This document shows, piece by piece, positions 10,266 to 21,789 of a DNA stretch of 64,000 bases. A program made the translations under genes and the position numbers. Below the pieces are notes generated by a model. The model searched no databases and was not told the DNA's origin. It saw only the letters and a list, made by a program, of their open reading frames with translations. Positions within the stretch are counted from its first letter, which is position 1. Each line of letters starts with the position of its first letter. This DNA is from Tenrec ecaudatus (taxonomy: Eukaryota > Chordata > Mammalia > Afrosoricida > Tenrecidae): positions 146,918,721-146,982,720 of the forward strand of contig NC_134530.1 of NCBI RefSeq assembly GCF_050624435.1. Reading direction: 5' to 3'.

Positions 10266-11787
10266 AAAGTTAAAACTGCTATCATCAATCAATGTAATAT
10301 TGTCTGAATCCAAATTGAGCCACTCACTAAAAAGTTTTCTTATTCTGGAAAGCATTTTTGTCAATGCCAAGAATAATAAATCCATATTGACTAAAGCATT
10401 TGACTATGTCTCTGTGTTGGCTGAGTCCAAATTGACATTCCTATTCAATGTGACCTGTCTATGCTGTCATGGCTGGCTTGAGTTGAGGAGGTAGATGGAG
10501 TCAAAGGCTGATGTGAGATGCCACAAATTTCCCTGACGGACCACATCTCACCTAGAAAGCCTCCTCTTACCTTTTGCTCAACTAACCTCTCATCCTCCAA
10601 GATTCATCTTTGGCTATACTCCTGTTCCTGCCTTTGATTCGTAGTTGGGCCAACTCCACACATGTTTCGATAACTGCCTCTGATTACTTTTATGAACCCT
10701 TATCCCTTAACCTGTTGGTATATCATTATCTACTATCATTCCCACTGGCCTGTGAATGAGTTACACAGAGGAAAAACACCCTGCTCATCTTCTCAAATCC
10801 ATCCTCCACTGCAGGTCCTGACCCTCGAAGGTGTAGCAAACATAAATGGGATTGTCTGACCAGCAAGCCAACAGCTCTTGGGGAGCATGCCCCACGGTGG
10901 GTGTTGGCATCCCTGGGTTGATCCAAGTGTGGATACCTGACCCAAGGTAGCCCCAAGTTCCTCCCCTTGGTTTTTGGATGTTAGATGACAGGGCACTTCC
11001 AAGCAATTTTGTCTGGTAACTTGGAGCTCAAAATTATATCACAAACTCAAGGCCATGTTTCCGGTCACACAGAGAAACCAATGTGATGAGTATGAATGAA
11101 AGAAGAGGGATGGAGACTCCTGGTTCACGATGTTCCAGAGCCCGAGCCACATTCTTGGTTTCCAGCAGATTGTAACTCAAACATTTCGGTGAGTGCATTA
11201 AGCTGTGTCCTCAAAACCCAATCTTGATGAATTTACATGGCACAAAAATAGTGGATCAATCCAATCGTTCCAAATAGTCAGAAATCATCCTGCAGTTGGG
11301 AATCAGTATAAAAAACTAACAACAACAATAACAAAGCAATCTCTTAAATATAACCCATTTCCCTTAGGAGGACAGTTTTGACATTTATTTCACAAAGTCT
11401 CAGAGGGTCTCTATAGTGAGTTTTGATTGCCCCCAGCAGTAACCTGCCCATTAAGACATTTTTAAAATTACTTCTGCTCCTTCCCCAACTCATTTTCCCA
11501 TCTCATCACAGTGCCACCTTGGGTCACTTTCCAATGAAACCCTTTGCACACTCCTTTCCCTGGAAAGTATTTCTTTTTTCAGAAAAAGAAAGATAGCAAA
11601 AAAGGATGCTAAAAATAGAGCCCCCAATAGAACACTAGTACTATTCTCCTCATTTCTTTCCCCAAACCACCATACACACAGTCACTCTGCCTGCCACCAC
11701 TGTCCATCCATCTGTCAGTTAACCTTTCTGTAAAGGCTTACCTATTGCTGCGCTATGCCAGCAGCGTTTCAAATGTACGTGGTTTAA
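10266..11787. other. Mostly unassigned; one MEF2-type site
   Basis: No coding signal was recognised. The stretch 10550-10770 has pyrimidine-rich L2-like phrasing at very low certainty. A perfect MEF2-type motif CTAAAAATAG stands at 11609-11618 in A-rich sequence. Overlapping antisense frames at 10726-11006 encode nothing recognisable. Confidence 0.5.
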
Positions 11788-12695
11788 AATCAGGGAAGTG
11801 GGTGTCAAGGTTGTAGCCTTTCACCATACTTATTCAATCTGTACCCTGAGCAAATACTCCAAGAAGCTAAACAAAGTCAGGAAGAATATGCCATCAAGAT
11901 GAGAAGAAAACTTATTAACCACCTTGCAGATAACGCACCCTTGCTTGTTGCCAGCAAGGATGACTTGAAGCACTTGCTGATGAAGATCAAGGACTGCCGC
12001 CTTGCAGATGGATTACAACTCGATGGAAAGAAAACAAATATCCTCACAGCTGGACCAATCGGTAGCATCAAGGTAAACGGAGTAAAAGGTTGAAGGTGTC
12101 CAAGATTTCTGTTTACTTGGATCCACAATCTACGCTCATAGAAGCAAGTGTCAAGAAAGCCAACAACATATTGCATTAAGTAAATCGACTACGCAAGACT
12201 GCTTTAAAGTGCTCAAGAACAAGGATATCACTTTAAGGAATAAGGTATGCCTGGCCCAAGCCATGGTATTGTCAACTGTCGCATCTGCAGGTGAAATCCA
12301 GACAGTGAAAAAGGATGACAGAAAAATCGATTCATTTGATTCATGGTGTTGATGAAGAATATTGAAAGTACCATGGACTGTCCAAAAAACCCTAACAAAT
12401 CTGTCTTGGTAGAAGGACTGCCAGATGCTCCTTAGAGACAAGGATGGTGAGACTTCTTCTCATGCACTTTGGACATGTTGTCAAGAGAGACCAGTCCTTG
12501 GAGAAGGACATCATGCTTGGTAAAGTGGAGTGGCAGCAAATAGGAGGAATATTCTCAAAGACATGGATTGGCACATTGGCTGCAACAATGGGCTCCAACA
12601 TAACAACCCTGGGGAGAATGGGGCAGCACCCTGCAGGTTTCCCTCTCTTGTCCCTAGGGTCACTACGAATCAGAACCCACTTGGCAGCACCCGAT
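11788..12695 (+). pseudogene. BovB/RTE LINE, sense fragment (end of RT, C-terminus, 3' end)
   Basis: Begins in the reverse transcriptase region with TTTCACCATACTTATTCAATCTGTA. Decayed frames read MKIKDCRLADGL and LDGKKTNI, and later LLMHFGHVVKRDQSLEKDIM and WIGTLAATMGSNITTL, the RTE C-terminal region. The catalytic YADD box has decayed to LADN (about 11925). The end, around GGGTCACTACGAATCAGAAC, is the RTE 3' terminus, which resembles AfroSINE tails. 5'-truncated and full of frame breaks. Confidence 0.9.
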
Positions 12696-12724
12696 AATAT
12701 CGGATTTGTGACTTCAAGAGTCTC

Positions 12725-13110
12725 TAACTATGTAAATACATTTTTGTTAAGTCACTAAGCTCATAAGAAATTAATTAGTATTAGCATATTGAATCACTTA
12801 GGTGTCGGTAGCTAATTGACATTTAATAAATCTTGCTATCTACATTTTATGAATTACATTAAATGTTAATTAATTTATTAGTTATTCTTTACACAATTAC
12901 ATGTTAATGTTCATTTAATAGCTTATTATTTGGGTGATTGTCGTAATGACAAACACATTACCTGTTAATTCCAGTTGGAACAGATTCTCCATAATCAAAA
13001 TCATCCCCTTAAATATAACAAATTAGTGGATTAATTAATATAAGTTAAAGCCATTGAATAAATAATCAGCAGTTAATTGTGCCACAATCTCCTGATTAAA
13101 CTGGTAGAGT
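12725..13110. promoter_or_regulatory. AT-rich TAATTA cluster, candidate enhancer
   Basis: Free of recognisable repeats and dense in homeodomain core motifs: TTAATTAG at 12771, GCTAATTG near 12811, TTAATTAA at 12866 and 13031, and GTTAATTG near 13074. Homeodomain proteins bind TAATTA cores, and clusters occur in developmental enhancers. The function is inference; AT-rich DNA produces such motifs by chance at a fair rate. Confidence 0.35.
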
Positions 13111-15936
13111 TGTCTGGAGTTTGTCTACCAGTGTGCATCATATACACTACTCTCCTTACCCACAACACTGAGCTATTTCCGGAGGCTGATAATCCAGCTC
13201 CCCTTATAGTGTGTATTATTAACACATGTTAAAACTCAAGAGAGTCCTAAATGTGACCGACACAAAAACCAATATAAATGTTGCTGCATTGCTAGCGTGT
13301 CACCTGACATGCAGGTATTTTACTGTGGAATGGTGTGACCAATTTACACCCCCTCCAAGTTCGAGGAAGAGCTAGAACTTTCACTAGAAGATGGACACCA
13401 GCGAGGAGACTGACAGCAATAAAGGTTGTGGTCTGTCAGAAATCAGAATACGCGGAGAATATAAACCTTTTACTTTGGAATTTATGCCTTAGGGAGTCAT
13501 GTATAGAAGTTTTACATTAACTCAGGTTTCAAGGTAACCACAGGAAAGAAAACCAACGGAGAATTACTGTCCTTTCAGTCTCGAGGATGTCTTTGCTAAC
13601 TAACTAGCTAGCAGGACCCAGCTTTCAATCACTAGCAGCCAGGTGACAGGAGAGCATGCTCAGAATGATCTTGCCCCTCTAGGCAACATCCACAGCCAAA
13701 CCTGTTTGCTTCTGAGCAACGCAACAAGTTGTAAAAAATAAAATAAAATTCAAAGTGATTTTGGTGGTGGTCAGAGAAGAAATGGTGTAAATCAGACTAA
13801 CTACATTTAGTATGGTGGCCGTCTAATCACATTAAGTAATGTAACTTTGGGTCCAGAGGTATAACGTCTAAAACAAGGGAGATGATAGTCCTCTCTGCTT
13901 TGTGCTCATCCGACCAGGCCTGAGCGTTCTAGAAATGAAACGTTCAGAGAAAGATAAATTATGTGAAAACCTGGTGAAGAAGTGGAAAGTGTTCAGTTAT
14001 AAGAAGGAGAAAAAAAACTCATGAGACAACAGAATATCTTCAAATAGATTATGAGTTGTGTAAAACATAAATACATTTTTATCTTTTTAAATTTATCGGC
14101 ACACTTGAGAGTACTAGGACCATATGTCTGAGGTAAGAAGAAGCAGACTTTATACTCAGCACAGACCTGTCTGAGGGTGGAATGGACTGCCTCTGTAATG
14201 AGGGGCTCCCCGTCGCTGGGGGAGTTCAAGTATAGGCTCGGTAATTGTTTGTCAGAAGAGAATGGAGGCGATCATCTTTCCAAGTCCTTGCAGTGCTTAG
14301 AGTCCATGATCCTCATGATAAATTGTTTGAGCAATCCAACTTGCTGGCATTGACCCCACATTGCTTGATTCTCTCAACTTTCGGACAAGCCTCAGAGGTA
14401 TGCATAACTTTTATTTCTACGCCGATTTAGCCTGTGGCCTTGAATATTATCTATCTTACCATCTTGGTTGGTGTTCTGAGGTCAATGAGGCCGCCATTGT
14501 CCTTCAGGTGTCCTCCAGCAGCCTGCAGTGCAGGGCAAAGCTTAGGAAGGATCAGGCGGGCCGCTGGCATCATTTATCTTTGACAGGATGGGATGGGAGA
14601 AAGGGCAGGCCCAGGCAGGCCAATAAACTTAATGAAGTTTGTAATAGACTGCGGAAATATCAGCCTTGTGATCCAAGTAGGAATAAGCCACAAGAAACTA
14701 TTAATTAAGCCTTTCACTACCTCCTTCTTCCCACTGCCTCGTTCACTGTGGACAGAGTCACTTCATGGTTGCTGGCCTTTCAGGGATTCAAGGGCAGTTT
14801 TGCCTGTCCAGACTCCAGAGGGTTATTGGGAGTCAAGGGCCCGGGGAAGTCCTTGGCAGGCCCTGATTGTCCAGATGTTCTGAGTTTAAGTGTGATAGGG
14901 ACAGGTGTTCAGTGCCAAGTCCTGCTCTCTGGGCCTTATGCATACAGTGTCCCCCCACCTCCACCCCAGTGTCCTTCCTGACTTTTAAGCCTGGCACAAC
15001 TGTCTTCTCTCACAAGAAACTTTCTCTATGACTGTGCACCCCAGCGCTCTTCTCTGGGGTCCTGCTTCCTACACTCTGGTCCTTCTTGTTGAACTAGGGA
15101 GTCTGTTTTTTTGTCCTAGAAATTAGAACTGGACTTGAGATATATGTCTCTGGGCAGAGGTAATAGCAAGACTTGAAAGAAGTTTTCTACTCTGGTAAAG
15201 AGTAACCACAGACAAGGCAGTATTTCCATCTTTGTGCCTGCCCTCACCCGGCCCCAAGAGTGAGCTCTACGGCAGCTAACAACGGCAGCAACGTGCAGTA
15301 CAAATCAACACGTAAGTCAATGTATACATCTGAAATTTTATTCTAATCTCTTTCAATCGCTTCCTGGGACAACTTGCCAAGTGATGGAATTTTTATGGCA
15401 AGTCATTCATCCAGTCATCCCAACGGCACCCTGCTCTAGTGTTGACCTTTCAAACTGGTTGGTAAGGTCGTTTGTTTGATGCAGCTGTTACTAAATGATG
15501 GCCTCTCTGGCTGTGACTCGTCATGGAGTACTGCATCCAACTCCTCCAAAGACTTTTATATTAAATTGTCAGTTACGAGGACCCCCACCCCCCGCCACCC
15601 TGGTGCATGTGGGCTTGACGTCAGTGCTTCCCACGTAGTCTGAATCCTGGGCATTCTTTCCTAGGTCCCTTGGCAATGCTACCACCAAACTTACCTGCCC
15701 TATACCTACTCCAGTGCCCCCACCACCACCACTGGGCCATGCTGGATGAGGGAGTGGAGGCTACAAATGTTCCATCATCTCAGCTTGCTCAGCACCTACA
15801 GCACCCACCCCCCCCCCCCGCACACACACCAGCTCCCCAGTGTTCCCAGGCCTCATTCTCATCACGATGGCCACACCTGGGAAACATCAAATGGCAGCTT
15901 ATGGTCTCAACCACAAACACTACTGATTAACCAGCC
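13111..15936. other. Repeat-poor, unassigned
   Basis: About 2.8 kb in which no transposon was recognised apart from short C-runs (15586-15598, 15808-15822). Open frames up to 115 codons (14361-14708) overlap on several frames without domains. In a window otherwise saturated by L1 and RTE this is one of the cleanest stretches and may hold conserved non-coding DNA. Confidence 0.45.
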
Positions 15937-16240
15937 TTGTTGTTGTTGTTGTTAGGTGCCATCACGTCTTTTCTGACCCACAGTGACCCTCAACACAACA
16001 AAATGAAACACTGCCCAGTCCTGCACTATCGTCACAATCATTCCGATGTTTGAGCCCGATGTTGCAGCCACTGTGCCGCTCCATCTCCTTGTGGGCCCGC
16101 CACTCCACTTTACCAAGTATGATGTCCTTTTCCAGCGACTGGACAACATGCTGTCTCTTGACCACATGTCCAAGGTATGTAAGATGAAAGCTAGCCATCT
16201 TGCCTCTCAGGAGCACTCTGGCTTTACTTCTCCCAAGGGT
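15937..16240 (-). mobile_element. BovB/RTE LINE 3' end, antisense
   Basis: Starts with the RTE tail in reverse: (GTT)n at 15937-15955, then AGGTGCCATCACGTC. It continues through the TCACAATCATTCCGATGTTT, TTTACCAAGTATGATGTCCT and CCAGCGACTGGACAACATG blocks typical of reversed RTE 3' ends. The longest antisense frame contains LGHVVKRQHVVQSLEKDIIL, the RTE C-terminal signature. Confidence 0.9.
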
Positions 16241-18756
16241 GGAAGTGGCTTAATATTTTAACAACTATTTACTGAACCCATGCATCCATGTACCCTAATC
16301 TATTATCTCCGATCTGATAGAATTTTTCTATTCTTCAGACTATTCTATTCTTCAGTCTCTTCGGATCCGATTATAGATTCGGATCCAATATCTCCCTAAG
16401 GGCAGCTTGCTCTGAAAGACACCTGCCCCCTTTAAGAGAGACAGCAAATCAGAAAAGGGCCATGAGATAGCAATATCTAGCCACAGCTATTTAGCCAGCC
16501 CATCTGGCTCCAAACAAGGCTCCTATAGCATCCCTCCCACAACACACTCTCCAACACGTCCTCTTAAGCTACACTGGCTATGGGACAGTCTGGACCCCAT
16601 TATCTGCCTCCCAAAATTGTGCAATGAAGCACTAACTTCACTGTTAATACGATATTCTGATTTAGGCAAGTACTGAAATAAACTACAATCCCCTGGGTCT
16701 CTTCTTGTCAGAGGTAATCAGGGGGCCCCACAGGCAGGGCTAGCCACCATTCCTATATAAATCTCCATCTGCTCAGAAGGCTGATGGAGATGAATGGCTG
16801 TGTGGGGTGGGAGGGGCAGGAGCCCGGAGCAGAAGGGATGACTTATGATTGCTGCCTACACAGGCAGGCCCCAGTTGTTGGAAATGACTTTGTTGTTGCC
16901 TCTGCTGGTTGAAGCCTCAACAAATGTAGAAAGATGAACTTGGGGGGTGGGGGGTCCCCATCTGGGGCAGAGACTTTCAAAGGCAGAGAGCATTAGCAGG
17001 GATAATTCCTCTTCATGCCTAGCATTCACCATCTGCACCACTGGCGGGAGGCTGCGGCATAGACCAGCGCAGGAGGAGAGCAGCAGGCAGTGGCGGGTCA
17101 GCAGGCGAATGACAACGGGCAGATCCAAAGCTATTATCTCCTGCCCCCACACACCATCCTCAGAAAACGTGGCCTGTTCAATTAGCTGAGTGACATTAAT
17201 GGCATGGTGGGAGGTGGTATTTCCAAACAGTGGAAACAGCTGGGTTGTGAGCACTCGAAGCATGTCAGCAGCCTCCACAGTGACACGGGGACCCAATCCG
17301 TGTGACACACATTCCAGGGAAACTCGTTCAGGTAGGGCTGATACCGGAACCAACGGTGCCCATTTCTTTAAGACTCAGAAGCTGCGATGTGTAGCTGCTC
17401 CCTGGACCTCCATCCTTCTGCTTTGGCTGGTTTCTGGGTGTGCCTGCTCCATTTCTATGTCCGTTGATCTGTGGGGCTTTCATCCTGGCCCCGGGATATC
17501 TAGTAGAACCCAGAGCAAGTGCACATACAGATGTCGTCAGCACAGCACCCAGCATGGGAAAGCCTCGAAGAATAAGCATCAGCTGGTAGGGATGCGGAGC
17601 ACCCCCCCCCCCCCATGTTTCTATTCTTCGGATTTCTTTGGATCTGTTCATCTGTGCGGTGAATCGGTTCTAAACCCTGCTCTGTGCCTGTCTCCAGAGT
17701 CCCTGCGAGGTGGAAATGAACCCGAGCTCAACTGCGAACAGAAGGTGGGTGGTGAGAATCTAGCCGCAGGCACCTCGGGAGACCAGCCTGGCAATCCGCT
17801 GATGAAATGCCATGACCTTGACACCTCTAAGGAACTCATAGCTCTCCCCTGCTCTCTCCGGGCCGTGGTGAGTGCAAGGCCACAACCGCAACTAGTAGGC
17901 TCTTGGGTTTAATATCTGTGTCTGTCTCAGTGGTGGTCAGGTGGTCTGTCGTTTCCCATCCGCTCTCCTCTGGCCCCTCTGGGTCTCCATTTGCCGGTAT
18001 TCCCATCCCTGGCGATGCCATATTCCTTGGAAGGCTGGACTCCTGCTCCTTAGACATGGGGCATTCTGGCAGCAGAGGCGTTTCAAATCCCGCACAAGGA
18101 AAAACGAACTCTCGAATGGCGATCACCAGGGCTTCGGCGAAGCTCAAGCTGTGAAATCTGGAATTTACTACTGTAATTAGCCCGTCTGAAGCTGGGCCAA
18201 CATGGCTGGGCTGGCAGAGCGGCAGGCGGGTCAGGAGCCAATCGCCACCTTCTTATGAGCCTGGGGAGGCTGCCCAGCCCCGTGCCCTCGCTAAAAATAG
18301 GCATCAGAGGGCCGTCAAGGCTCAGAGTGGGAGGCAAGCTAAAAATACGCTTTCTGCAGGCCCGTCTTCCTGTGCCCCACAGACTGCGTGCAGGCTGGCA
18401 GCGGCGGGGATGCCAGACCCCGGGGCCCACAGCTGCAGGGCCCCAGCTGGGGCAGGGGCAGGGGAGGGAGGGGGCCTCAGGCAGGGATCAGAAACCAGCA
18501 AGCCCATCAGTGGGCTGCAGAGTTAGTCACGAAAGCATAAGGCCGCAGGGAGAGGGGGGCCCACACGATATGACCCAGATTGTGTGGACAGAGATGTCAA
18601 TAGGCCCAGTACACCCACGACTTCTTTAACTTTTGTGTCCTCCCTCTGGCCCTCACTGCCCCCCACTGAGGCTGTCACTGATTTTGCTCTTCATTCCTTA
18701 ATTCTTGTCGCCCACCAGTGGTTGCCTCCTTGTGCCCAGCCCCCCGCCCCCCTTTG
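16241..18756. other. Repeat-poor, moderately GC-rich stretch
   Basis: About 2.5 kb without a recognised transposon. It holds a TATA-like CCTATATAAATC at 16753-16764, CAGCTG E-boxes (17238, 18430, 18444) and the MEF2 pair described separately. A 240-codon plus-strand frame (17190-17912) overlaps a 165-codon minus-strand frame (16856-17353). Neither shows a known domain, and both are probably chance frames in GC-richer DNA. Confidence 0.5.
18241..18450. promoter_or_regulatory. MEF2 plus E-box cluster, candidate muscle/heart-type enhancer
   Basis: A perfect MEF2 consensus CTAAAAATAG lies at 18291-18300, and a near-perfect CTAAAAATAC at 18339-18348, 48 bp downstream. Two CAGCTG E-boxes (MyoD-type sites) follow at 18430-18435 and 18444-18449. 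MEF2 proteins bind YTAWWWWTAR and often act with bHLH factors at E-boxes. The sites stand in GC-rich, repeat-free sequence where long A-runs are not expected. Function is inferred only. Confidence 0.45.
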
Positions 18757-18945
18757 CTAACCTAGAGTTGGTAGTTCGAACCCACCCAGCAGCACCATGG
18801 AAGAAAGGCCGGGGAAACTGCTTCTGTAAAGACTTCAGGAAGACAAACAAACAGAACAAGCATCCCTAAGGAGCATGGGGCGGGGACAGGGGGTGTGGGT
18901 GTCACCGGAAGTCAGAAACGGTTCGACAGCAAGAGTTGTTCTTGT
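18757..18945 (+). mobile_element. AfroSINE, second subfamily type
   Basis: Head TTGCTAACCTAGAGTTGGTA and GTTCGAACCCACCCAGCAG, then CACCATGGAAGAAAGGCC and CTGCTTCTGTAAAGACTTCA. The tail is GTCAGAAACGGTTCGACAGC. The CACCATGGAAGAAAGGCC middle distinguishes it from copies with the CCGCTGCTACTTGGGAGAAA-like middle. Confidence 0.75.
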
Positions 18946-19089
18946 TTGGGGGTACTCTATTTTGTCCCCAGAAGGATGAGTGTTCCTGCACAGACTCACT
19001 CCCCAAACCCTCCGGCTGATCTTCTCCAGGAGAGAAGATGGGAGTGTGCATTCACTGTGTACTGGCCCTGTCTCAAGTCCACCACTCTC

Positions 19090-19175
19090 CTGATGTCTGC
19101 ATTGTTCATAGGATCTTTGCCATCTGTAAGATGAAGAAACGGAGGCTCAGAGAGGCGAAGAAACATAGCAAGATT
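19090..19175 (+). mobile_element. MIR core fragment
   Basis: GATCTTTGCCATCTGTAAGA then GAAACGGAGGCTCAGAGAGG and GAAGAAACATAGC match the MIR core (CATCTGTAAAATG, GAGGCTCAGAGAGG). Strongly diverged outside the core. Confidence 0.7.
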
Positions 19176-19247
19176 TGCACTCTACTTTCTGATCCTGTAT
19201 TTGAATCTCTTTCTGTCCAATTGAAGCTCCTCAATTGTTCTGGGAAT

Positions 19248-19796
19248 TGTTCTTTTTTAAAAAAAATCATTTTATTGGGGGCTTATACAACTCTTATCAC
19301 AATCCATACACACATCAATTGTATAAAGCACATTTGTACATTCATTACTCTCATCATTCTCAAAACACCTGCTCTCCACCTAAGCCCCTGGCATCAGCTC
19401 CTCATTTACCCCCTCCCTCCCTGCTACCCCTTCCCCATGAACCCTTGATAACTTATAAATTATTATTTTGTCATATCTTACACTCCCCAATGTCTCCCTT
19501 CACCCACTTTTCTGTTGTCCGTCCCCCAGGAAGGAGGGTATATGTAAATCCCTGTGTGATCAGTTCCTCCTCTCTACCCCACCCTCCAAGTATCCCCACT
19601 CTCACCACTGGTCCTGAAGGGATCATCCGTCCTGGATTCCCTGTGTTTCCAGTTCCTATCTGTACCAGTGTACATCTTCCGGTCCAGCCAGATTTGTAAG
19701 GGAGAGTTGGGATCATGATAGTAGTGGGTAGGGAGGAAGCATTTAGTAACTAGAGGCAAGTTGTATGTTTCATCGTTGCTCCACTGCACCCTGACT
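19248..19796 (-). mobile_element. L1 3' UTR end, antisense
   Basis: Opens with the reversed A-tail and terminus (TTTTTTAAAAAAAATCATTT, then TATTGGGGGCTTATACAAC) and runs through the blocks shared with 62155-62700. It ends near 19795, where MER20 sequence resumes, so it is a short 5'-truncated insertion. Confidence 0.9.
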
Positions 19797-19985
19797 AGCT
19801 TAACCAGGGAAATTTCTCCTGGCAGGGGACTCTTGAGACTATGTGGGGATGCTCTGGGGGGCTTGCTACTGGCATCAAGAGGGTATAGACCAGGAATGCT
19901 GCTAAACATCCTACAAAGCAGAGCACAGCAACTCACAACAAGGGATTGCCCAGCCCCAAACACCACAGTGCCAAGGTTGAGCTGC
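19797..19985 (+). mobile_element. MER20 (hAT-type DNA transposon)
   Basis: Matches the MER20 phrase order: CTTAACCAGG, CTCCTGGCAGGGGAC, GCTTGCTACTGGCATCAAGA, GGTATAGACCAGGAATGCTG, CTAAACATCCTACAAAGCAG, GCCCAGCCCCAAACACCA, CAGTGCCAAGGTTGAG. MER20 is a non-autonomous element present across placental mammals. Confidence 0.8.
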
Positions 19986-20124
19986 CCACGCCCATCAGTG
20001 CCTACCCCCAGCCCATCCCTGTGTTTGCCAAACCTGAGTGTGTGCCAGAATTACCTGATAGCACTTTCAGATCAGCGTCTTCAGTGCCAGCCCCAAAGAC
20101 TCATATTCATCGGGTCAATGTGAG

Positions 20125-20325
20125 CTTGGAGACTTGCTGACACAGTGGGGAACATGCTGGGCCACTAACGGAAAGGTCTGCAGTTTGAACCCGCAAGCCA
20201 CTCCAGAGGAGATGTGACAGGCTGTCCCTGCAAGCATTTACAGTCTTGGAAGCTCTGTGAAGCTAGTCTACTCTGTCCGATAGGTTGCTTCGAGTCAGAA
20301 TTGACCCAAATGGCAGTAGGTATTT
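20125..20325 (+). mobile_element. AfroSINE, diverged
   Basis: Order: GACACAGTGGGGAACATG, GCTGGGCCACTAACGGAAAG, GCAGTTTGAACCCGCAAGCC (B-box region), CAGTCTTGGAAGCTCTGTGA, CTACTCTGTCCGATAGGTTG, CGAGTCAGAATTGACCCAAA. Confidence 0.85.
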
Positions 20326-20525
20326 CAAATGGTGGCTAGGAATATACATTTAAGCAAACCTCTCTCATTCTCTCTTCCAGGAGATTCTGGCTTACATATT
20401 CTGAGCACCACACTGAAACACTTTGCAAGAGAAAAATTGCAAAGGGGCAGGTGCCAGATTCCTATCAACTCCGAATAGTCCTTTGGAACAAGATGAGCAC
20501 TTAGAAAAACACTAACAAATAAGAA

Positions 20526-20528
<3 letters not shown>

Positions 20529-20589
<61 letters not shown>

Positions 20590-20612
20590 CACACACACAC
20601 ACACACACACAC
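20529..20612. repeat. (TC)n then (AC)n microsatellite
   Basis: About 57 bases of TC followed, after CATA, by about 24 bases of AC. Compound dinucleotide arrays of this kind are usually polymorphic. Confidence 0.97.
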
Positions 20613-21342
20613 GCAAACATGCACGTGGATACACACACTTTAGAGAAACTAATAAATCATATGACTATAAAGGGGAAAAACTCCGGTGGCCCATTTTGTG
20701 GCCTCCCCCACTTTCCTGTCAATTACCTGACAATTGCTCCCCTTGGCCAGTGAGCAATGAAGGTACAAATCATTGTGCCTTGTCCCAAATTCTTCTTTTG
20801 ATATAAACAAGCCAATACATCTTACAGATGGGGCTGTTTGGGTTAGCAGCAAAGTAAGAATGAGCGAACCCGCAGGTGCATTGTCAAGATTAATATGCAG
20901 GCAGGTTTGGAATTGGAATGGGACCAGGTAACAGCATGCTTGGAGAGGAAGGCAGTGTAATATGAATTGACTAAAGACAAAGGGAAAACAAATGGAGAGT
21001 GACAAGCAAGAAGGCAAGCAGCAAGAGCTAATGGGCTGAGTAAGTCTTCCAACTGGCCCATCAACTGGCCTGCCCACCTGGCTCTTTCTTCGGCATCATC
21101 TGGGAAATAGGCCCAGGAGCAGACCCCTAAGCATCTGGATGGATGGTGTGTCTTGCACCATGTCAAGAACAGCTCCCCTACTGTTATCAATTTAGTTCAA
21201 CAGATGTTCACCTCAGACAGAGACGACAAAGGAGACTCCAAAGAAAAGCCACTTGCTCTGTGTATCTTCGCTCCATAGGAAGGTTTATTGAAGGAATCAC
21301 AATTAGGAGAGTGGCCCATGGGAAAGCCCAGGATGGGCCAGG

Positions 21343-21440
21343 AATAAAGACTCCTTCCCTCTTTCTTTTCCTCTTTCCTTCATTTCCTCTCTCCCTCTGT
21401 CTTTCTCTCACTCTCTTGCTCTCTCGCTCTTTCTTCCTTT
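21343..21440. repeat. Polypyrimidine tract
   Basis: About 95 bases almost entirely C and T (TTCCCTCTTTCTTTTCCTCT, CTCACTCTCTTGCTCTCTCG), low complexity. Confidence 0.9.
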
Positions 21441-21789
21441 ATTCTGAAAGTAGGTGAGAGGGTGAGCCTGGTAGAAAAAGCTAGCGAATCCCTGAGAATC
21501 TATAGGGGCTGGGGTTTTCAGTCTGAGATTAGCACTTGCTGTCGGCTGCACCCTTTTTCTCTGCTGCTTAGAATGCAGGAGTGTGGAGATGCACCCAAAG
21601 TTCATGCATGGGATTCAGGAGTGTTATTAGGTAAAACTGTGACCTCTGAGGCAAGAAGAAATGTGTTTCTACCCAAGGACGATTTTCTTAACTGCCAGGC
21701 TGATGGGTGGCAAAGTCTTGAGGGAACCAGGATGGATGGGGAGCAGGATTATACCAAGAAGTTCCTATATGGGTCCTGCTTGTTCTAGA

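Noticed and set aside
16361..16386. Paired TCGGATCC motifs
   Set aside because: Two eight-base direct repeats 17 bp apart are too short to support a binding site or mobile-element end.
16753..16764. TATA-like CCTATATAAATC as a host promoter
   Set aside because: No downstream coding exon, initiator or CpG island could be recognised; a TATA-like string alone is common by chance.
17190..17912. Longest frame in the window, 240 codons
   Set aside because: No domain or signal peptide, overlapped by an antisense frame, and no splice or promoter context. Kept only as a low-interest observation.
20325..20636. 103-codon minus-strand frame rich in Arg-Glu and Val-Cys
   Set aside because: It comes from the (TC)n and (AC)n arrays.
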